Assembly (NCBI GenBank): GCA_903862955.1
Contig: CAIPAH010000013.1
Coordinates: forward strand, 62,001 to 126,000
From: an uncultured Opitutia bacterium
Lineage (GTDB): Bacteria > Verrucomicrobiota > Verrucomicrobiia > Opitutales > Opitutaceae
Direction: 5' to 3'
DNA length: 64,000 bases
Below are positions 34,413 to 41,900 of this stretch, piece after piece; position 1 is the first letter of the stretch, and every line of letters starts with the position of its first letter. The position numbers and the translations under genes are program-made. The notes beneath the pieces were generated by a model. That model saw only the letters and a program-made list of their open reading frames with translations. It was not told where the DNA came from and did not search any database.

Positions 34413-35435
34413 TCAATACGGCGCGGTGGACTTTACTTCCATGTCGCCGGAGGCGGCGTTGCCGAGGACGGCGGGGATCGTGCGATGTCTCTTGCGCCGG
34501 GCGACCGGGTCTTCCAACGCGGCGCAGGGCGTGCCGAAACGGGGCTTGGCGTAGGGCAGGTGGGTGTCGCCGCGCGCGAGAATGTGCGACGAGTTGCTCA
34601 TCAGCGTGACCGGATCCTGCAGCGGGGCGTTGGGCCCGGTGATCGGGCCCCATTGGGTGAACGAGCGCGCGTTGCAGTAGTGCGAGACGAAGGAGCGGCG
34701 GAAGCGGTCGGTCGTGACGTTGGTCTTGCTGCGGTGCAGGACGTGGCCGTTGAAGAACACGACATCGCCGGCCTTTGCAGGCACGAGGACTTGCTGGTAG
34801 CGGTTGGCGATCGGGGTCAGCTGGTTCCGCGCGTCATCGGTGTCGCTCACGCTCGCGACTTCCGGCACTCCTGCCAGCTGGCGGTCGCCATACCAAGGCT
34901 CGGGGGCGGGCGGCGGGTAGACGGGCTCGACCTGGCTGCCCACCGCCATCCACATCGCGCCGTTGTATTCATCGCAGTCATCGATCGCGATCCACGCGCC
35001 GCAGAGCGTGTCGGGATGCGTGGGGATGTAGAACGTGTCCTGGTGCCAGCCCTGGCCGGGCGCGCCGGGCGGCTTGAGGAATAGCATGGTTTGCAGCGCG
35101 AGAACGTCGGGGCCGATGAGGGTTTCCAGCACGTCGAGCACGCGCGGGTGCAGCAGGTAACGCTCGTGCAGCGGGACCTGGCGGTGGAGCATGTGGATGC
35201 GGGCGACGGCCTGGGCCTTTTCGAGCGGGGAAAGATGGTCGGCGGGTCGCGGCAGGCGGTCGGCCTCGGGGGTGTCGGGATGTTGTTCCGGCACGCGGCC
35301 CTGCATCAGGTCCTCGGTGTGCGCCCGCAGCTCCGAGATGTCGGCGGCCGGGACGAGACCGGGGATGGACACGAAGCCATCGCGGCGAAAGCGGCGGAAG
35401 TCGTCGATTGAGACCTTGAAAGGGGACAGGGGCAT
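34413..35435 (-). CDS. Phytanoyl-CoA dioxygenase family protein
   Basis: A 340-residue Fe(II)/2-oxoglutarate oxygenase of the PhyH family. The iron-binding facial triad is visible as GQGWHQDTFYIPTHP (His and Asp) and the distal His in FFNGHVLHRSKTN; FRRSFVSHYCNA supplies the 2-oxoglutarate Arg region. The start MPLSPFKVSIDDFRRFRRDG matches the usual 'F..DGF' entrance (RRDGFVSIPGLV). Bacterial members hydroxylate varied small molecules (ectoine, halogenated metabolites, sugars); no substrate can be assigned. It is divergent from the aldo/keto reductase gene across a long inverted repeat. Confidence 0.92.
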   Translation of the reverse strand: MPLSPFKVSIDDFRRFRRDGFVSIPGLVPAADISELRAHTEDLMQGRVPEQHPDTPEADRLPRPADHLSPLEKAQAVARIHMLHRQVPLHERYLLHPRVLDVLETLIGPDVLALQTMLFLKPPGAPGQGWHQDTFYIPTHPDTLCGAWIAIDDCDEYNGAMWMAVGSQVEPVYPPPAPEPWYGDRQLAGVPEVASVSDTDDARNQLTPIANRYQQVLVPAKAGDVVFFNGHVLHRSKTNVTTDRFRRSFVSHYCNARSFTQWGPITGPNAPLQDPVTLMSNSSHILARGDTHLPYAKPRFGTPCAALEDPVARRKRHRTIPAVLGNAASGDMEVKSTAPY

Positions 35436-35479
35436 GGCGGGCGGCAGATTGGCGGCGGCCCGCTGATCTGGTCAATCCT

Positions 35480-35663
35480 TGCCCGCGAATCACGCGAATG
35501 GGCACGAATTATGAATCCCGATCAATTTGCCCACGGAATACATGGAGTCGGAGAGCAGAGGCATCTGAATTCTGGGAATCCTAAGAAGGGTTTGGTTTCC
35601 GTGTGTTCCGTGGGCAAAACTCCGGTTCAGGTATTCGCGTAAATTCGCGTGATTCGCGGGCCA
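35480..35663. repeat. Family E nested inverted repeats
   Basis: The outer arms are tgcccgcgaatcacgcgaat and aattcgcgtgattcgcgggc. Inside them a second pair, ttgcccacggaatacatgga near 35526 and ttccgtgtgttccgtgggca near 35597-35616, forms an inner inverted repeat. The nested element occupies nearly the whole intergenic region between two divergent genes, where promoters are expected. Confidence 0.8.
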
Positions 35664-35682
35664 CAATCACCACTCTCGCGCC

Positions 35683-36672
35683 ATGCACCTTCGGAAACTT
35701 GGCCGCAGTGAACTGAATGTCTCCGAGCTTTGCCTTGGCACCATGCAGTTTGGCTGGACCGCGGACGAGAAGACGTCGTTCGCGGTCATGGACGCGTTTG
35801 TCGCGGCGGGTGGCAATTTCATCGACACGGCGGACATCTACACGACGTGGGGTCCGGACGGCATGGCCGGCGCGGGACGGTCGGAGGAGATCATCGGCCG
35901 GTGGATGAAGGCGCGTGGCAACCGCCAGAAACTCGTCATTGCCACAAAGGTCCGCGGGCGGATGGCGGACGGCCCTGGCGGCGAGGGCCTGGCGCGCGAA
36001 CGCGTGATCCGCGCCTGCGGGGACTCGTTGCGCCGCCTGCAGACGGATTACATTGACCTTTACCAATGTCACTCGGCGGACCTGAAGGTGCCGATCGAGG
36101 AAACGCTCGGTGGACTCAACCAGCTCGTGAAAGCCGGCAAGGTGCGGGTGATCGGCGCTTCGAATTACCCGGCGTGGCGGCTGCTCGAGGCGCTCTGGCA
36201 AAGCGAAAAGCACGGTTACGCGCGGTTTGAATCCTACCAGCCGGATTACTCGCTGATGGAGCGCTCGCTTTTCGAGATCGAGGCGCGCCCCCTCTGCCGC
36301 AACTACGGCCTCGGCGTGATTCCTTACTCGCCGCTCGCGGGCGGCTTCCTCACGGGCAAATACCGCCGCGGTGCGAACGTCGAGAGCGTGCGGGCGTCGG
36401 ACATCGGCAAGAAATACTGCAACGAGCAGGGTTTCGCGGTGATCGAGAAGCTCGATGCCATCGGCCGCAGCCACGGCAAGACGGTCGCGCAGACGGCGCT
36501 GGCCTGGCTGCTGACGAATCCCGTGATGACTGCGCCGATCATCGGCGCCAACACGCCGGTCCAGCTGCAGGATGCGCTTGGCGCGGCGGGTTACCGGTTA
36601 AGCGCCGGGGAGATGACGGCGCTGAACGAGCTGACGAAGTACCCGATGAACTGGCGGGATATCTGGGACTGA
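35683..36672 (+). CDS. Aldo/keto reductase
   Basis: A 329-residue (beta/alpha)8 NADPH-dependent oxidoreductase. The catalytic tetrad is seen as GGNFIDTADIYTTWGP (Asp, Tyr), LVIATKVRG (Lys) and IDLYQCHSAD (His). The cofactor-loop region VIPYSPLAGGFLTGKYRRG and the ending LNELTKYPMNWRDIWD fit the AKR11/YghZ-like group that reduces small aldehydes or sugars. The length is standard. It is convergent with the GNAT gene. Confidence 0.95.
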   Translation: MHLRKLGRSELNVSELCLGTMQFGWTADEKTSFAVMDAFVAAGGNFIDTADIYTTWGPDGMAGAGRSEEIIGRWMKARGNRQKLVIATKVRGRMADGPGGEGLARERVIRACGDSLRRLQTDYIDLYQCHSADLKVPIEETLGGLNQLVKAGKVRVIGASNYPAWRLLEALWQSEKHGYARFESYQPDYSLMERSLFEIEARPLCRNYGLGVIPYSPLAGGFLTGKYRRGANVESVRASDIGKKYCNEQGFAVIEKLDAIGRSHGKTVAQTALAWLLTNPVMTAPIIGANTPVQLQDALGAAGYRLSAGEMTALNELTKYPMNWRDIWD

Positions 36673-36686
36673 GCGGAATTCGGATT

Positions 36687-36840
36687 TTTACCCGCGAATG
36701 GACGCGAATGGATGAGGGACACATCCAGCCATTCGGAATTTGCGACACAGAGTTCACGGAGGAGGCACAGAGGGTTCGAGCCGAAGTCACCGGGGGACAT
36801 TTGGTGACTGCTGAACCTCCTCTATGGGCTCCGTGTTCCG
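36687..36840. repeat. Family E variant repeat in convergent gap
   Basis: acccgcgaatggacgcgaat opens the stretch. Arms resembling acagagttcacggaggaggc and tgaacctcctctatgggctc follow, ending ccgtgttcc. The arms are imperfect, so exact limits are uncertain. No gene is seen here. Confidence 0.55.
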
Positions 36841-36868
36841 TTGTAGGGGCGTCGACTTGCGGCGCCCC

Positions 36869-36928
36869 GTAGGTCGGGCTTTACGCCCGATATGCATGTG
36901 AACCTGTCGGGGGTAAACCCCGACCTAC
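36869..36928. repeat. Family A REP-like palindrome, copy 3
   Basis: The left arm is gtaggtcgggctttacgccc and the right arm gggggtaaaccccgacctac. It lies between the convergent aldo/keto reductase and GNAT genes. Its right arm supplies the TAG stop codon of the GNAT gene (36925-36927), so the repeat reaches into the coding end. Confidence 0.88.
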
Positions 36929-37374
36929 ATCGGAGCGCGTTCCATGCGGTAGTGGGTCTTGAATTCGCCGGTGATCCGGAAACCACAACGCAGATACAGG
37001 CTCTGCACGGGGTTGATTTTGAAGACCTCAAGCCGAATGGGCAGTTTGGCCGCGTCCGCGTCGCGCAGCAGTGCGGACACCAGATGCAGGCCGATGCCCT
37101 GGCGCTGGTAGGCGGGGAAGAGGTAGAATTCCCCGAGATGGAACCCGATCTCGCCCCGGACAATCTCGATCGTGCCGATATCGGTACCGTCCAGTGTGAT
37201 GATCTGCGGACGCTGCTTCACCCAGTCCTTCCGATGAAATTCCACCTGATAGTCCTCGTCCCAACCCCAGATCGGTTCGATGTACGGACGCATCGCAGCC
37301 TTCTTCACTGCAAAACCGAAGCTGCGATCCTCGTCGCGGGCGGCACGCAGGGAAACTTTGGCGAGATCAACCAC
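36925..37374 (-). CDS. GNAT family N-acetyltransferase
   Basis: A 149-residue acetyltransferase. The acetyl-CoA-binding block is FYLFPAYQRQGIGLHLVSAL (the Q/R-x-x-G-x-G/A loop), followed by RLEVFKINPVQSLYLRCGFR, the usual final beta strands. DLAKVSLRAARDEDRSFGF opens the domain. The start codon is GTG at 37374. It follows the FGGY kinase gene in the same direction with 28 bases between. The stop codon is formed by the adjacent REP-like repeat, so the natural C-terminus may have been altered. Confidence 0.9.
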   Translation of the reverse strand: MVDLAKVSLRAARDEDRSFGFAVKKAAMRPYIEPIWGWDEDYQVEFHRKDWVKQRPQIITLDGTDIGTIEIVRGEIGFHLGEFYLFPAYQRQGIGLHLVSALLRDADAAKLPIRLEVFKINPVQSLYLRCGFRITGEFKTHYRMERAPM

Positions 37375-37402
37375 GGTGTATCCAAAAAACTTCCGGGGGA
37401 AG

Positions 37403-39055
37403 TCAGCCCTGCATGATCTGCCGGTAGGCGAGGAAATCGGCGTGGAGGCGGTGAAAGACGGCGTGTTTGCGGGCGTGGAAGGCGCGGACCTTCCCTGTGG
37501 CGGGGCGGATCGTGCGGCCGGCGGCGCTCATCGCAGACATGGCGGTGGCGACGCTCGGGTAACGCTGTGCGGCGACGGCGCCGAGCATGGCGGAGCCGAG
37601 CAGCACGGCTTCGGGTTCCTTGGGCAGCACGAGGGTGCAACCGGTGATGTCGGCGTGTTCGCGGAGGAAGACCGGGTTCTTTGTGCCGCCGCCGCAGGCG
37701 GGGATCGTGTCGATGCGGTAGCCGCGGGCGTTCATCGCGTCGATGATGTGGCGTGTGCCGTGGGCCACCGCCTGGACCGCGGCGAGATACTGCAGCGCAA
37801 GGTCGTCAGCGGTGGCGGAGAGCGCGAGTCCGGTCATCGCGCCGCGCAGCGTCGGGTCGGCGCGTGGCGAGCGGTTGCCGTGGAAATCCGGCTGGATGTG
37901 CAGGTCGCGCGTGAGTTCGCCCGGGAAACGTGCGCCCTGCGACTTGGCGAGGGCGTCGAGTCGGTCGTTGAGCAGTTCGTAGATCGTGCGACCGGCTGTT
38001 TTCGCCTGCGCCGCGAGCGGTGCAGCGGCGGCGTGCGAGAAGATCACGTGGTCGATGAGCGCGCCCGTCGCGGACTGGCCGCCCTCGGTGAGCCACAGGC
38101 CGGGAACCATCGCCGAGAAATACGGGCCCCAGATGCCGGGGATGAAGCGGGGCTTGGCCGACACCGCCATGTGACAGGACGAGGTGCCGCCGATGAGGGC
38201 GACGCGACGCTCGAGCGTGGACGCGCCGATGGAGTTGCTCCGCAGGCCGGCACCCAGCACGCCGAGTCCGCCCGCATGCGCGTCGATGATCGCCACGCCG
38301 ACGGGGATGCCTGGGCGTAGGCCCAATTCGCGCGCGGCCTTCGTGGTGAGTCCGCGCCCGACGGGCTGGCCCATCGGGGCGATGGTTTGGCCGATGCGGC
38401 GGAATTTTTCCACGGCGAGATCACCGAGGCCGATGCGCCGAAAGTAACTGGCGTCCCAGCCGCCGCCTTGGCGATGGCCGAGGTAGGTCCACTTGCAGAC
38501 GGTGGTGCAGAGCGAGCGGGTGTCGTCGCCAGTGGCGCGGTAGGTCAGGAAATCCGGCAGGTCGAGAAAGCGGGCGGCGCGCCGCCAGGTGGCGGGCAGG
38601 TTTTCTTTCAACCAGAGGAGCTTCGGCGTCTGCATCTCGGGCGAAATTACGCCGCCGACGTAGCGCAGCACGGGATGGCGAGTGCGATTGATGCGCTCGG
38701 CCTGCGGAATGGCGCGGTGGTCCATCCAGACGATGACGTTCTGCGCGGCGCGTCCGGTGGGGCTCACGGACACGGGGCGGTCCTGGGCGTCGAGCACGAC
38801 GAGTGAGCACGTCGCGTCGAAGCCGATGCCGGCGATGTCGGCGGGCTTGGCGCGGGCGGCCTTCAGCGCCCCGCGGACTGCGCGGCCGCACGCGGCCCAG
38901 ATGTCAGCGGAGGAGTGCTCGGCGAAGTCCGGGGCGGGCCGCCAGAGCTTGATGGGCTGCGTGGCGTGGCCGCGCATGCGTCCCGTGGCGGTGAAGACGC
39001 CGGCACGCGCGCTGCCCGTGCCGACGTCGATGCCGAGATAGAGTTGAGGGGTCAT
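37403..39055 (-). CDS. FGGY-family pentulose kinase (ribulokinase-like)
   Basis: A 550-residue sugar kinase. The phosphate loop [17 protein letters not shown] opens the first actin-like domain, [15 protein letters not shown] is the substrate block of the D-ribulokinase/FGGY group, and [20 protein letters not shown] with [18 protein letters not shown] is the FGGY signature of the second domain. Length and motifs match the pentulose-kinase subgroup (human FGGY-like, about 540-550) rather than glycerol kinase (about 500). It phosphorylates a ketopentose or related polyol in the cytoplasm. It is divergent from the sugar-binding protein gene at 39348. Confidence 0.93.
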   Translation of the reverse strand: MTPQLYLGIDVGTGSARAGVFTATGRMRGHATQPIKLWRPAPDFAEHSSADIWAACGRAVRGALKAARAKPADIAGIGFDATCSLVVLDAQDRPVSVSPTGRAAQNVIVWMDHRAIPQAERINRTRHPVLRYVGGVISPEMQTPKLLWLKENLPATWRRAARFLDLPDFLTYRATGDDTRSLCTTVCKWTYLGHRQGGGWDASYFRRIGLGDLAVEKFRRIGQTIAPMGQPVGRGLTTKAARELGLRPGIPVGVAIIDAHAGGLGVLGAGLRSNSIGASTLERRVALIGGTSSCHMAVSAKPRFIPGIWGPYFSAMVPGLWLTEGGQSATGALIDHVIFSHAAAAPLAAQAKTAGRTIYELLNDRLDALAKSQGARFPGELTRDLHIQPDFHGNRSPRADPTLRGAMTGLALSATADDLALQYLAAVQAVAHGTRHIIDAMNARGYRIDTIPACGGGTKNPVFLREHADITGCTLVLPKEPEAVLLGSAMLGAVAAQRYPSVATAMSAMSAAGRTIRPATGKVRAFHARKHAVFHRLHADFLAYRQIMQG

Positions 39056-39189
39056 GGGTCAGGGGTGATGGGCCATGGGTGCGGGCGAGGGGTGAGGGGA
39101 GGTTTTGCCCGAGGCCCGAGGGTCGCAAGCCGGATGAAAGGGCCATTTGCGAGGATAGCCGCGACGCCCGAGCTGAGCCGACGACAGAT

Positions 39190-39270
39190 TTGAAGGGGAA
39201 GCCAGGAATTCAATCCGGGCATCTGTCTGGAGGCTTGGTTGCGTTCCTGGCTTCATGGCTTCCCCTTCAA
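39190..39270. repeat. Family B variant inverted repeat
   Basis: The left arm ttgaaggggaagccaggaa and the right arm ttcctggcttcatggcttcc (continuing ccttcaa) are related to the gccggaagccagg family, with the core 'gaagccaggaa' shared. The element lies in the divergent gap between the FGGY kinase and the sugar-binding protein. The remaining 290 bases of this gap show no gene. Confidence 0.75.
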
Positions 39271-39347
39271 TCTTCCGTGCCCTCCGTTTTCTCCTTGGGC
39301 AAACCGCTTGGCGAAGGGGCGGCGTTAGTCTACACCGCGTGGCATTC

Positions 39348-40925
39348 ATGAAGTTGACCGGCAAGAGAATTGGTTTCGCGCTGCTGGGCGCCGCCTATCT
39401 GATTTCGGTTTTCCTCGTGGCGCGTCGCTCGGTCGAGGAGGTCACGTCGGACCGCGTCACAATCCGGATTTCGCAATGGCAGCTGGAGGGCGGCGTCCGC
39501 GAGGCGATCGACGCCATCATCCATCGTTACGAGCAGCTCAACCCGCGCGTGCATGTCGTGCAGCTGGCGGTGCCCGGCGGCACCACCTACCTGCCGTGGA
39601 TCCAGTCCCAGATGGTCGGCGGGGTGGGGCCGGACATCGTGGAATACTCGTGGCCCTGGCCGGACACGGCGCGGAATTTCGCGCCGATCACCGCCGAGGT
39701 GATGCAGCCCAACCCCTACGACCGCGGCACGCCGCTGGAGGGCCTGCCATGGCGCGACACATTCGTCGACGGCATGACGAGCCCGGACAACTATGTGCAG
39801 GCCCTGAGCCAGTATTACGGCGTCTCGATGTCGACGGGCATTCACCGGATCGTCTACAACCGGCAGCTGGTCCGGACGATCACCGGCCGCGACACGGCGC
39901 CGCGCAACTACCGCGAGTTCCTCGCGCTGTGCGAGGAAATCTCCGCCTACGCGAAGGCGCACGGGCTGAAACTCGCCCCGCTGGCCAACTCGCGGACGAC
40001 GCACATCAGCCTGACCAGCGAGGTCATCGGCAACACGACCACGCGGCTGGCGGCGCGCGTGGATTTTGCCCACCGGCTGAAGCTCGAGCCGCTCGACCTG
40101 GCCATCGCGTATGTGCGCGGCGAGTGGAGCTATGACTCGCCGGAACTGGTGGCGAGCTTCCAGGTGTTGAAGGAGTTCGGCAACGAGTGCACGCCGGGCT
40201 TCCTGCAACTGGAGCGGGAATCGGCGCTGATGGATTTTGTCGCCGGTCGCGCGGCCATGGTGGTGGCCCCGAGCTGGGAGTCGTCCAGCCTGTTGCAAAT
40301 CTGCCCGTTTGAGTTGGGCGCCTTCCGCTTTCCCACCCCGCGGGAGGACGACCCGGTGTATGGGAAATTCACCCAGGGGCCGTTCAGCGAGGGGCAGATC
40401 ACGACGGGCATGCCGTTCTACCTCAACCGCCACACGGCGCATCGCGCGGAGGCCCTGGATTTCCTGCGGTTCCTCGGCAGCTACGAAGGCAGCACGATCT
40501 TCACGCGGGTCAGCAGCTGGCTGCCGGTGGTGGTGGGCGTCAAGCCGTCGGATTTTTCCGCGCAATTCGCGATCCAGGCCGATGGCTACAACTGGTATGG
40601 CGGCTTCCTGGCGCCCAGTAACCACGGCGACTGCCAGAATTTCTGGCTGAGTGAACTCTACACGTTGTGGGGCTCGGGCGGCAGCGCGGACAAGTTTCGC
40701 CGGGCCCTGCGCGAGGGCATGGGCGTACCGATCCGCGACGGCCTGAGGCGGGACGTCATGGCCGGCTTGGAAAATGTGCGGCGGGAAGACGGCGCGGCGG
40801 CAGCAGCGATGGAACTGGCTCCGCCGGCGAGCCGCCCCGAGGTGCTCCGGCTCGTCACGATCGGCAACGAAACGAACCTTTACCAAGCCCGCGACGTGCT
40901 CACGCTGGCGCCCCCGATGCGATGA
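39348..40925 (+). CDS. Extracellular solute-binding protein (sugar ABC type, family 1)
   Basis: A 525-residue protein with an N-terminal membrane anchor (IGFALLGAAYLISVFLVARR). The mature part has the fold of ABC sugar-binding proteins: TIRISQWQLEGGVREAIDAI, YEQLNPRVHVVQLAVPGG, DIVEYSW, SALMDFVAGRAAMVVAPSWE, LNRHTAHRAEALDFLRFLGS. The lack of a cleavage site suggests it stays in the membrane. No permease or ATPase gene is near, which is unusual for this family. Its stop overlaps the next gene's start (ATGA). Confidence 0.88.
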   Translation: MKLTGKRIGFALLGAAYLISVFLVARRSVEEVTSDRVTIRISQWQLEGGVREAIDAIIHRYEQLNPRVHVVQLAVPGGTTYLPWIQSQMVGGVGPDIVEYSWPWPDTARNFAPITAEVMQPNPYDRGTPLEGLPWRDTFVDGMTSPDNYVQALSQYYGVSMSTGIHRIVYNRQLVRTITGRDTAPRNYREFLALCEEISAYAKAHGLKLAPLANSRTTHISLTSEVIGNTTTRLAARVDFAHRLKLEPLDLAIAYVRGEWSYDSPELVASFQVLKEFGNECTPGFLQLERESALMDFVAGRAAMVVAPSWESSSLLQICPFELGAFRFPTPREDDPVYGKFTQGPFSEGQITTGMPFYLNRHTAHRAEALDFLRFLGSYEGSTIFTRVSSWLPVVVGVKPSDFSAQFAIQADGYNWYGGFLAPSNHGDCQNFWLSELYTLWGSGGSADKFRRALREGMGVPIRDGLRRDVMAGLENVRREDGAAAAAMELAPPASRPEVLRLVTIGNETNLYQARDVLTLAPPMR

Positions 40926-41713
40926 GAGCCGCATTTTTCATCGGCGGGCTGATTTGCGCCGCTGTTCCCCTCGCGGGCTCCGAGCTGGCCGCGGGCTGGA
41001 CGGCGCTGACGAATTACCGGGCGGCGCAGGCGCTCAAGGTATTCGATCCGGCGAGCACGTCTGCTGACCCCGCGGTGGCGCGCGAGGCGCGGTTCGGGCG
41101 TGGCGTGGCGCTGCTGGACTTGCAGCCCGTCACGCCGGCGCAAATCGAGGAGGCGCGCGGACTCTTCGCGGGGCTGGTGGACAGCGGCGCCGACGATGCG
41201 GCGGCGGGGGCGCGTTTCTTTCTCGGACGCATCGCGCAGCACCACCAGGCCAAGCCCGACGCGGCGGAGGCGGCGCGCCAGTTTCGTCAGCTCATCGCCG
41301 AGCACGAGCAATCGGTCTGGGCCCAGACGGCGCTCAGCCGGCTCGCCTTGCTGGAACTCTACGAACTCAATCCCGCCGAGCCGCCGGCTGCACGGGTGGC
41401 GGCGGCGGAGAAGCTGCTCGCGCACGCCCACACGCCGTCCGCGGAGAGCCAGCTGCACCTCGCGATTGCGAACGCGATTTTCTACCACCGGCTGCCGGCC
41501 GGCGGGGCGCTGCCGCACCTGCTTGCTGCCGAGCGGCTTGGACGCATGGACTGGATTGCGCGCGGCGAGACGCTGATGGAGATTGCCGAACTGTCCCGGC
41601 TGGCGGGCGAGCGCGCGCAGGCCGCAAAGTTTTACCGGTTGTTCCTCGCGGAAAATCCCCGCGACCTGCGCCACTACATCGCCAAGGAGCGGCTGGCGGA
41701 AATGGAAAAGTGA
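40922..41713 (+). CDS. Secreted TPR-like repeat protein
   Basis: A 263-residue protein with a signal peptide (MRAAFFIGGLICAAVPLAGS). The rest is a series of helix pairs of TPR character: NYRAAQALKVFDPAST, ARGLFAGLVDSGADDAAAGA, RFFLGRIAQHHQAKPDAAEA, AQTALSRLALLELYEL, AEKLLAHAHTPSAESQL and ERAQAAKFYRLFLAENPRDL. It is translationally coupled to the solute-binding protein. A joint periplasmic role is therefore likely, perhaps as a docking protein, but this is inference. Confidence 0.8.
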   Translation: MRAAFFIGGLICAAVPLAGSELAAGWTALTNYRAAQALKVFDPASTSADPAVAREARFGRGVALLDLQPVTPAQIEEARGLFAGLVDSGADDAAAGARFFLGRIAQHHQAKPDAAEAARQFRQLIAEHEQSVWAQTALSRLALLELYELNPAEPPAARVAAAEKLLAHAHTPSAESQLHLAIANAIFYHRLPAGGALPHLLAAERLGRMDWIARGETLMEIAELSRLAGERAQAAKFYRLFLAENPRDLRHYIAKERLAEMEK

Positions 41714-41760
41714 CGGGGATGTCCCACGGAACACACGGAAGGATACCGGAGTGATTCTCT

Positions 41761-41870
41761 GTCATTCTGAGCGCAGCGAAGAATCCAGTGCGACAGAGCT
41801 GCAGGCTTCGGCGTAATCCAACTGGATGACAAACTAGCCTTCGGCTGAACTTCGCTGCGCTCAGAATGAC
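41761..41870. repeat. Family C inverted repeat, copy 2
   Basis: The left arm gtcattctgagcgcagcgaa continues into gaatccagt. The right arm aacttcgctgcgctcagaat continues into gac. It matches copy 1 at 25415-25506 over the arms. It lies between the convergent TPR-like and GH106-like genes. Confidence 0.85.
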
Positions 41871-41900
41871 AACCTAAGCCTTCCACATCTTTGTGGGCAG

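Noticed and set aside
35480-35663. Possible CRISPR array because of repeated cgcgaat units
   Set aside because: Repeats are inverted and degenerate, with no regular spacers or cas genes.
37403-39055. Glycerol kinase or xylulokinase for the FGGY gene
   Set aside because: The MDHRA block and 550-residue length fit the ribulokinase-like pentulose-kinase subgroup better than GlpK or XylB.
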